NCBI GenBank assembly: GCA_021803035.1
Contig: JAJZME010000075.1
Location: 1-64,000, forward strand
Direction of reading: 5' to 3'
Length of the DNA: 64,000 nucleotides
Source of the DNA: Acidobacteriota bacterium
GTDB lineage: Bacteria; Acidobacteriota; Terriglobia; Terriglobales; Acidobacteriaceae
The position numbers and the translations under genes were made by a program. Positions within the stretch are counted from its first letter, which is position 1, and each line of letters starts with the position of its first letter. The notes beneath the pieces are model-generated. The model saw nothing but the letters and a program-made list of their open reading frames with translations, did not search any database and had not been told where the DNA came from. Shown here piece by piece: positions 9,514-16,272 of this stretch.

Positions 9514-9870
9514 ATGATTACGCAGACCAAGAGGAACGCAATTCGCCAGCGCATTCATGCGCGCATCCGCGAGAAGCTTGAAGGTACGGGCGAACGGCCG
9601 CGGCTGAACGTCTACCGTTCGCTCAACCACATTTACGCGCAGGTTATCGACGACCAGAAGGGCGAAACGCTGGTTTCGGCTTCGAGCCTGGCCATGAAGC
9701 TGAAGACCGGGGGCAATATCGCTGCGGCCAGGGAGATCGGCAAGGCCGTGGCCGAGGGCGCCGTCGCGAAGGGGATCAAGAGCGTGGTCTTCGATCGCGG
9801 CGGTTATCTCTATCACGGCCGCGTCAAGGCTCTGGCCGACGCCGCGCGTGAGGCGGGGCTGGAGTTCTAA
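9514..9870 (+). CDS. rplR: 50S ribosomal protein L18
   Basis: [31 protein letters not shown]...[27 protein letters not shown]. Confidence 0.97.
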   Translation: MITQTKRNAIRQRIHARIREKLEGTGERPRLNVYRSLNHIYAQVIDDQKGETLVSASSLAMKLKTGGNIAAAREIGKAVAEGAVAKGIKSVVFDRGGYLYHGRVKALADAAREAGLEF

Positions 9871-9874
9871 AAGG

Positions 9875-9908
9875 CAGCTTTCAGCCAGTAGCCTTTAGCT
9901 GCCAGCAA
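9875..9908. repeat. Heptad left arm only, AGCT class, rplR-rpsE
   Basis: agctttc-agccagt-agccttt-agctgcc-agcaaag; no clear right arm. Confidence 0.75.
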
Positions 9909-9962
9909 AGGATTGGGTTTCCACGGCGGGCATTGAGCCGCCCGGAAGGACAGACAAAAGCA

Positions 9963-10472
9963 ATGACGACACTAAAGAAGAAACTCGATGCCAGCCAATA
10001 CAACCTGAAGGATCAGGTGGTGGCCATCAACCGTGTGACCAAGGTTGTTAAAGGCGGCAAGAACATGTCGTTTGCCGCGCTTGTTGTGGTCGGCGACGCT
10101 GCTTCCGGCGTGGTGGGCTACGGCTCGGGCAAGGCCAAGGAAGTTCCGCAGGCGATTCGCAAGGGGATCGAGTCTGCCAAGAAAAACCTGGTCCGCGTGA
10201 ACCTGACCGAGACCACAATTCCACATCAGGTTCTGGGCCGTTTCGGCTCCGGTCAGGTGCTTTTAAAGCCGGCGCCTGAAGGCACGGGTGTGATTGCCGG
10301 TGGCGCGGTGCGCGCGGTGATGACCTCGGCCGGGGTACAGAATGTGCTTACCAAGAGCATCGGCTCGCCCAATCCGCACAATGTCATCAAGGCCACCTTC
10401 GACGCCCTGATTCAGTTGCGCGACCGCGCCGAAGTCGCCACGATGCGCGGCAAACAGGTGGAGGAGCTCTAA
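9963..10472 (+). CDS. rpsE: 30S ribosomal protein S5
   Basis: [54 protein letters not shown] (ORF opens at 9933). Confidence 0.98.
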   Translation: MTTLKKKLDASQYNLKDQVVAINRVTKVVKGGKNMSFAALVVVGDAASGVVGYGSGKAKEVPQAIRKGIESAKKNLVRVNLTETTIPHQVLGRFGSGQVLLKPAPEGTGVIAGGAVRAVMTSAGVQNVLTKSIGSPNPHNVIKATFDALIQLRDRAEVATMRGKQVEEL

Positions 10473-10475
10473 GCC

Positions 10476-10664
10476 ATGGCTGAAACCAAGAAGATTCGCA
10501 TTCAGTATTATCGTTCGGCCATTGCCACGCCCACCAAGCACAAGCTGGTGGTTAAAGGCTTGGGCTTTACGCGGCTGAACCAGATTGTCGAGCGCGTGGA
10601 CACCGAAGCGATACGGGGCATGGTGAAAACGGTGCCACATCTGGTGAGAATTCTGGAAAGCTAA
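10476..10664 (+). CDS. rpmD: 50S ribosomal protein L30
   Basis: KKIRIQYYRSAIATPTKHKLVVKGLGFTRLNQIVERVDTEAIRGMVKTVPHLVRI. Confidence 0.96.
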   Translation: MAETKKIRIQYYRSAIATPTKHKLVVKGLGFTRLNQIVERVDTEAIRGMVKTVPHLVRILES

Positions 10665-10667
10665 AGA

Positions 10668-10777
10668 GCAGCTTCCAGCCTCGAGCTCCTGGCTTCCAGC
10701 TTATCCGGGTGGGGAACACGCGACTGCGAGTTCCTAATCCTATTAGCTGAGGCTAAAACTTAGAAGCTAGAAGCTGA
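10668..10777. repeat. Heptad inverted repeat, AGCT class, rpmD-rplO
   Basis: agcttcc-agcctcg-agctcct-ggcttcc-agcttat ... tagctga-ggctaaa-acttaga-agctaga-agctg. Confidence 0.88.
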
Positions 10778-10834
10778 TTTAACAACGCGAGTCGGCAGAA
10801 ATCCCGATTCCGCCGGCGCTATAGCGAGGAAATC

Positions 10835-11293
10835 ATGGCAAAAAATCTATCGAATCTGCGCGCGCCCAAGAATGCCAACACCGGGCGCAAGCGCGTGGGC
10901 CGGGGCATGGGCTCTGGCATGGGCAAGACTTCGACCCGCGGCCACAAGGGCCAGGGGTCGCGCTCAGGATCGAGCCTGATGCGCGGTTTTGAGGGCGGCC
11001 AGATGCCGCTTCACCGCCGTCTGCCCAAGCGCGGATTTACCAACATCTTCCGCACCGACTACACGGTTGTGAACCTGGATAAGATCGCGGAACTGGGCGT
11101 TGCCGAGATCGGCCTGGATGATTACCGCAAGCTGGGCCTGGCGTCGAGCAAGAAGGCGCTTATCAAGGTGCTCGGCTCAGGCGAGCTGACCAAAGCCGTT
11201 ACGGTGCATGCGCACAAGTTCTCCAAGTCCGCCGCGGACAAGATCGAAAAGGCCGGTGGCAAGGCTGTGGTCGCGGGAGCACCTGCCGCCTGA
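10835..11293 (+). CDS. rplO: 50S ribosomal protein L15
   Basis: LSNLRAPKNANTGRKRVGRGMGSGMGKTSTRGHKGQGSRSG...FEGGQMPLHRRLPKRGF. Confidence 0.98.
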   Translation: MAKNLSNLRAPKNANTGRKRVGRGMGSGMGKTSTRGHKGQGSRSGSSLMRGFEGGQMPLHRRLPKRGFTNIFRTDYTVVNLDKIAELGVAEIGLDDYRKLGLASSKKALIKVLGSGELTKAVTVHAHKFSKSAADKIEKAGGKAVVAGAPAA

Positions 11294-11344
11294 GCGGTGC
11301 GATCTCAAATCGTTTTGCATGGGCCGGCTGCTTCAGCTCCTGTG

Positions 11345-12460
11345 TTACCAGACTGGTTTGCCGCTTGCGGTAAGCTTTTGTCCAAGCATGGCAGCCGTCG
11401 CAAGACAGGGCAGAAGGCCGAGCCGCACCCCGTTGTCGAATTCGACCTGCTCCAGTGCACTCGCCAACTGCGATTGGTAGAGCCGGGCGGATTGCGGCAC
11501 GATAGGGACGCGCAGGAACCCGTTGCCGAAAAGTATATCGCCGCCACCGAATTGCGCTGAAGCCGCAACGAAGGAAGGTATCTCGAAACCCGCCCCGCGA
11601 AAGCTTGCCAGGTAATCCGAGATGATGGCCAGATAGGTTGCGACTCCTTCCCAGATGCCCGCTGCCTGCGCCGCCGCAAGCAGATCACCATAGTCGATGA
11701 CGTCCGCATCGGCAAGCATGGCTGTATCGACAACGTCGCAGAGATGGAAGTGGAAATGCCGGCGCATCCACTGCAGGGCAGAGATCGTGATGCGGTCAGA
11801 GGCTGACGGCACGCGATAGCGATAACCGCCGCGCAACGCATGGCTGGAGCGCGCAATCAGGGAAGAAGCGAAAGTGAGTTGCTCGCCCGTCTGCCCCCAG
11901 CGCCCGATGTGAACCGCAACGGATTCGGGTAATCCCGGAATCTGGAAGTTCCACTGATGCGTGAGGCGTTCACCCCAGCTTCGCCGCGCAATGCGCGCGC
12001 CGAACTGCCTGCGCATCAAATTGATGACGTCTGCCGGGTCTGCATTGGTGTAGACATGCAGATCGCTGCCGAGGTCGGGCCAATGATCGAGGGATTTGAT
12101 CACCGCGACTTCGTAGCGTTGTTCTTGAAATGCGCTGCAGATTTCGTGCAGGAAATGAGCGGCGACTGCCACACGCGCACGCTCGGTCACAAGGGCGCTT
12201 TGCGCCCATTGCACTCGCTCGGCATCGCGCTCCTCGCGCATCAGATCGAGGAATGCCTCCAGCCCGCGCACGATCACATGGTTTGATTGGGCGAGGGTGG
12301 CAAGGCTCTTGAAAGCCTCGTAGCGCAAGCCGAGTAACTGCCGCTTCAACTCGTCCCTGGCAGGACTTGGCGGTACAGCGAAGCCGGATGGCAGAAGCAG
12401 CAGGCGTGAAAGAAGAACGAGTTGACGGCGCGACGGCGCCGTGGCTGCTGATTGAGGCAT
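11345..12460 (-). CDS. Nucleotidyltransferase-like family protein (convergent to rplO)
   Basis: 371-aa ORF; VAVIKSLDHWPDLGSDLHVYTNADPADVINLM resembles the GS...D.D.-type pattern of uncharacterised nucleotidyltransferases; family call tentative. Confidence 0.6.
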   Translation of the reverse strand: MPQSAATAPSRRQLVLLSRLLLLPSGFAVPPSPARDELKRQLLGLRYEAFKSLATLAQSNHVIVRGLEAFLDLMREERDAERVQWAQSALVTERARVAVAAHFLHEICSAFQEQRYEVAVIKSLDHWPDLGSDLHVYTNADPADVINLMRRQFGARIARRSWGERLTHQWNFQIPGLPESVAVHIGRWGQTGEQLTFASSLIARSSHALRGGYRYRVPSASDRITISALQWMRRHFHFHLCDVVDTAMLADADVIDYGDLLAAAQAAGIWEGVATYLAIISDYLASFRGAGFEIPSFVAASAQFGGGDILFGNGFLRVPIVPQSARLYQSQLASALEQVEFDNGVRLGLLPCLATAAMLGQKLTASGKPVW

Positions 12461-12854
12461 GTCAGTGCATCTTTCCCGAGCCGCCTGGCCGCGGTGAAGC
12501 GAATGGCTTCAATACTTGCCCGATTGAAACGCTGCTCGTGCGTAAGCCTGCTGCGAATGGCGAGAGAAACTCTGAGCGTATCCCGAGACCAGACTGCGCG
12601 AAATCGCCAGCTTGCTGCCGCCTCACTGACCACGATGCGTTGGCAAGGCGCGCTCAGCATTGCGGCCGATTTTCGCTTCCGGCGGTGCTGTAAAGCGCCA
12701 GCGCATCGAGCGCGCCGTAACCACACACCTGCTAATTTAGATGCGCCACCTACACCCTCGTTGCCCCCTGGCGGCAATCGAGATAACTTGACGGCGCGTG
12801 TTTCGGTGAAATGGGGTTTCCGGACGTCCGGAAATCTGTCAAGATAGAACTGTT

Positions 12855-14051
12855 ATGACCGTCTCAAGTGCTTCGCAAGTGTTTGCCAACCGCATTGGCC
12901 GAATCGAGGTTTCCGCGACCATGGCCGTGGCCGCCGAGGCTGCCAAACTGCGCGCCCAAGGCGCCAACCTGGTAGATTTTGGGGCAGGCGAGCCTCATTT
13001 TGCCACGCCGCAGCACATCAAGGATGCCGCTGTTGCCGCCATCAACGCGAACTTTACCCGCTATACCGTGGTGCCGGGCATTCCCGACGTGCGCAAGGCC
13101 ATCGTCGAGCGCCACGCGGCAGACTTCGGCTCCGACTATGCGCTGGACGAGGCCATCTTCACCACCGGCGGCAAGCAGGCGCTATTCAATACCATCCAGA
13201 TTCTTGTGGATCACGGCGATGAAGTGATTCTGCCCGTGCCCTACTGGGTGAGCTTCAAGGACATTGTCCAGTACGCCGGCGGCAAGGTGGTGTTTCTGGA
13301 AACCAACGAGGCGGAGAATTTTCGCGTGACGGCGCACGCCATCGAGCGGGCCATTACGCCGCGCACCAAGGCGATCATCCTCAATTCGCCGTCGAATCCG
13401 GCCGGGTCGGTGGTTTCGGCCGAGGATCTGGAACGGATCGTGAAACTAGCGCATGACCGGGGCATTTTCCTCCTTCTGGATGAGTGCTACGTCTATCTGA
13501 ACTATGCCGGCAAGCCGGTTTCCGGCGGCTCGTTTACGTGGGCCAAGGACCACATGGTGATCCTTGGGTCGCTCTCAAAGACCTATGCCATGACGGGCTG
13601 GCGGGCCGGTTATGCGCTCGGACCGAAGGCGATCGTGGGAAACCTGAACAAACTGCAGTCGCAATCGACCTCCAATGCCACCAGCTTCGTGCAGAAGGCG
13701 GCCATTGCGGCTCTGAGCGGCTCGCAGGAGTGCGTGGCGCAGTTTCGCGCCGAGTTCATCGACCTGCGCGACCACATACTAGCCCGGCTGGCCGAGATCC
13801 CGGGTGTCACCTGCACCAAGCCCGAAGGCGCGTTTTACGTTTATCCCAACCTTTCGGCGTACATCGGCAAGGGCGGCATCCGCACGGCCACCGAAATGGC
13901 CACGCGGCTGCTCCATGAGGCGCATGTGGTTGCAGTGCCGGGCGAGGCCTTCGGAACGGGTGAGCATGTGCGTCTCTCCTATCCGGTTACCAAGGCGAAT
14001 ATCGACGAGGGAACGCGGCGGATGAAGGAGTTCCTGACCAAGCTGGCGTAG
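12855..14051 (+). CDS. PLP-dependent class I/II aminotransferase (aspartate aminotransferase-like)
   Basis: SLSKTYAMTGWRAGYALGP PLP-lysine motif, NSPSNPAGSV, VRLSYPVTKANIDEG. Confidence 0.93.
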   Translation: MTVSSASQVFANRIGRIEVSATMAVAAEAAKLRAQGANLVDFGAGEPHFATPQHIKDAAVAAINANFTRYTVVPGIPDVRKAIVERHAADFGSDYALDEAIFTTGGKQALFNTIQILVDHGDEVILPVPYWVSFKDIVQYAGGKVVFLETNEAENFRVTAHAIERAITPRTKAIILNSPSNPAGSVVSAEDLERIVKLAHDRGIFLLLDECYVYLNYAGKPVSGGSFTWAKDHMVILGSLSKTYAMTGWRAGYALGPKAIVGNLNKLQSQSTSNATSFVQKAAIAALSGSQECVAQFRAEFIDLRDHILARLAEIPGVTCTKPEGAFYVYPNLSAYIGKGGIRTATEMATRLLHEAHVVAVPGEAFGTGEHVRLSYPVTKANIDEGTRRMKEFLTKLA

Positions 14052-14077
14052 TGCTGGCGGAGCCAGAGCCGCAGCCA

Positions 14078-14136
14078 GCTTTCACTACGGGCTGCGAGAG
14101 ACCATCTATTAGCTCTTAGCTGCCCGTGGTGAAAGT
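14078..14136. repeat. Inverted repeat downstream of aminotransferase gene
   Basis: gctttcactacgggct ... tgcccgtggtgaaagt; about 14 of 16 positions pair. Confidence 0.6.
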
Positions 14137-14471
14137 CGAAATCTGGAGAAAGCCGTCCCTCAGGGGCTGAAGTCCGGTTGATTTTGCGGCACTTACGGCA
14201 CGGCTAAAGTCGTTCCCTATCCAAACAGGGCTTTTACCACAGTCGATGAGGGCCTGCGGCCCGCGAAAGGGAATGGAAATCGCTCCAAACCGGCGCGACT
14301 TTCGACCCAGGCTCTTGGCTGTCACGCTGATTATTGCGGGCTTGATCGCTGTAGATATTGGGGCGCGTGGCTTCGAAACTGACTCTGGTCAAGTCCGGCT
14401 CCAGAAGCGAGATATTCGCTGCGGAGAGCAAAAGTTGTCGCCTGAGGCTCCGGTTTGCGGGGTATTTGTAC

Positions 14472-14785
14472 TGTAATGTGGGAATGGCGACCATGCAGAG
14501 CGGTGCTTTTCGCTGGAAACAAAATAGCCTGCAAGAAATCTGTGGAAAAGAAAAATATTTCCGAGGGGGTGGGTCCCTCGGCGGGCCGGTGGTAGGGACC
14601 GGGCGCATATCTGACGCTTCTGACACCGCAGCGATGCGGGCGGAGTGGGCGGGTTCGCAATGGTCATAAGTTCCTCATTGGCGCGTTGGCGTGCCAGCGA
14701 GTTGGCGGCAGCGGCCTGGCGCGCGATTATGTTTTTATTCTGCGCGAAAGAAGGGAAATTACCGGCAACGGCAAGTTATTGAGGA
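14472..14785 (+). repeat. Three-copy intergenic element, copy A
   Basis: Core ggaaacaaaatagcctgcaagaaatctgtggaaaagaaaaatattt; tail cgcaatggtcata ... gaaattaccggcaacggcaagtt shared with copy C. Confidence 0.7.
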
Positions 14786-15021
14786 AGTGAGGGTTTTGGG
14801 CTCAGGGGCTTGACTTCGCAAGAGTGTCCCCGGATCATTGTGCAAAATTGCGGCGGAATGCACCAGTTTGCAGCGCGAGCTGGTTTTTTGAGCAGGAGTG
14901 AAGAGAACGGGCCTTCCGGCATTCCGCTTTTGGCGGGTTAGCCGGAGGGCCTGTTCTGCGTATTATTTTGGCGATCCGCCCCTGTGCAAAGCCAGCATCG
15001 GTCGAGTAGGATGTTTCTTCG

Positions 15022-16140
15022 ATGCCGAAGTCAATCGATTTTCGCCCTGTGATACTGGCCGGAGGCAGCGGCACTCGCTTTTGGCCCCGTTCGCGCCGCG
15101 CCCGCGCCAAGCAGGTCCTGGCGCTGGATGGTGAGCGCTCCATGATCCAGCAGACCGTGGAACGGCTGAAGCCGCTGGCCGGCCTGGAAAAGACCTGGGT
15201 CATCACCAACGAATTCCTGGCGGGCGAAATTGCCGAGCAGTTGCCGGGACTGCCGGACGGCCAGATTGTAGAGGAGCCGGTAGCGCGCAACACCGCACCG
15301 GCCTGCGGGCTGGCTGCATTCATCATCGAGCGCGACAATCCCGAGGCGGTGCTGGGAGTGTTTCCTTCCGACCACGTGATTGCCGACGAGCCGCGATTTC
15401 TGAAGGCGCTGCAGCGGGGCATTGCGCTGGCCGCGGCGGGGGACAACATCGTGGTGATGGGCATTGAGCCCTCGCGCGCCGAAACCGGCTACGGCTACAT
15501 CGAAACCGGGGACTATACCCACGATGACTCGGCCCTGTACGTGCGCCGCTTTATCGAGAAGCCCAACCAGGTGCGCGCCGAAGAGTTTGTGGCGGCCGGC
15601 AACTACTATTGGAATTCCGGCATGTTTCTGTGGTCGGCAAGCACGCTGGCCAACGCGGTGCGCGAACACCTGCCGGAGACGGCTCCGCTGCTGGAGACGA
15701 TTGCCGCGGCCTATGGCACGCCGCAATTCGAGGAGGTGTTTCGCACTCACTACGGCAGGTGCGAGAACATTTCCGTGGACTATGCGGTGCTGGAGCCGCG
15801 CTCGGCCAAGGGCGAGCACACTTCGCACTTGTACTGCCTTCCGGCCGAGTTTGGCTGGAACGATCTCGGCTCCTGGGCTTCGCTCTATGAGTACCAGATC
15901 GATTCGCGCCTGCGCGGCGACAGCGAAGGAAACGTCGCCGAGGCCGACGGGCACATAGCCATCGACGCCACCAACAATTACATCTTCAGTCCGCACAAAT
16001 TTGTCGCGCTGGTGGGCGTGGAGAACCTGGTGATTGTGGACACCGAGGATGCGCTGCTGATCGTGCATCGCGAGCACTCGCAGGACGTGGGCAAGATCGT
16101 GAAAGAGCTGAGCCTGACGGGGCGTTCCGAGTTGATCTAG
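15022..16140 (+). CDS. manC: Mannose-1-phosphate guanylyltransferase
   Basis: PVILAGGSGTRFWPRSR...KQVLAL...FPSDHVI...VRRFIEKP...WNSGMFLW. Confidence 0.92.
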   Translation: MPKSIDFRPVILAGGSGTRFWPRSRRARAKQVLALDGERSMIQQTVERLKPLAGLEKTWVITNEFLAGEIAEQLPGLPDGQIVEEPVARNTAPACGLAAFIIERDNPEAVLGVFPSDHVIADEPRFLKALQRGIALAAAGDNIVVMGIEPSRAETGYGYIETGDYTHDDSALYVRRFIEKPNQVRAEEFVAAGNYYWNSGMFLWSASTLANAVREHLPETAPLLETIAAAYGTPQFEEVFRTHYGRCENISVDYAVLEPRSAKGEHTSHLYCLPAEFGWNDLGSWASLYEYQIDSRLRGDSEGNVAEADGHIAIDATNNYIFSPHKFVALVGVENLVIVDTEDALLIVHREHSQDVGKIVKELSLTGRSELI

Positions 16141-16272
16141 CGCGACCGGAGCGGGGTTGGAGGCGCGGCAGGCTCTGGGCGTGTGCATTGCTGATCACAA
16201 GCAGAGGACGGCCAGCGCGATACAATTCTTGCGTGCCTCCGCATGTAGAGACCACATCAGTGGGGTAGAGAA

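Noticed and set aside
21-10777. Heptad arrays as a CRISPR array
   Set aside because: Units are 7 nt, degenerate and arranged as foldbacks, with no constant repeat/spacer structure and no cas genes.
14535-14550. ttttccacagattt (minus strand of copy A) as DnaA box cluster/origin
   Set aside because: Only one near-match per copy and the other two copies diverge (ttcccacag, ttccccacag); no oriC context.
15031-16188. 385-aa minus-strand ORF opposite manC
   Set aside because: Shadow ORF with no recognisable domain.
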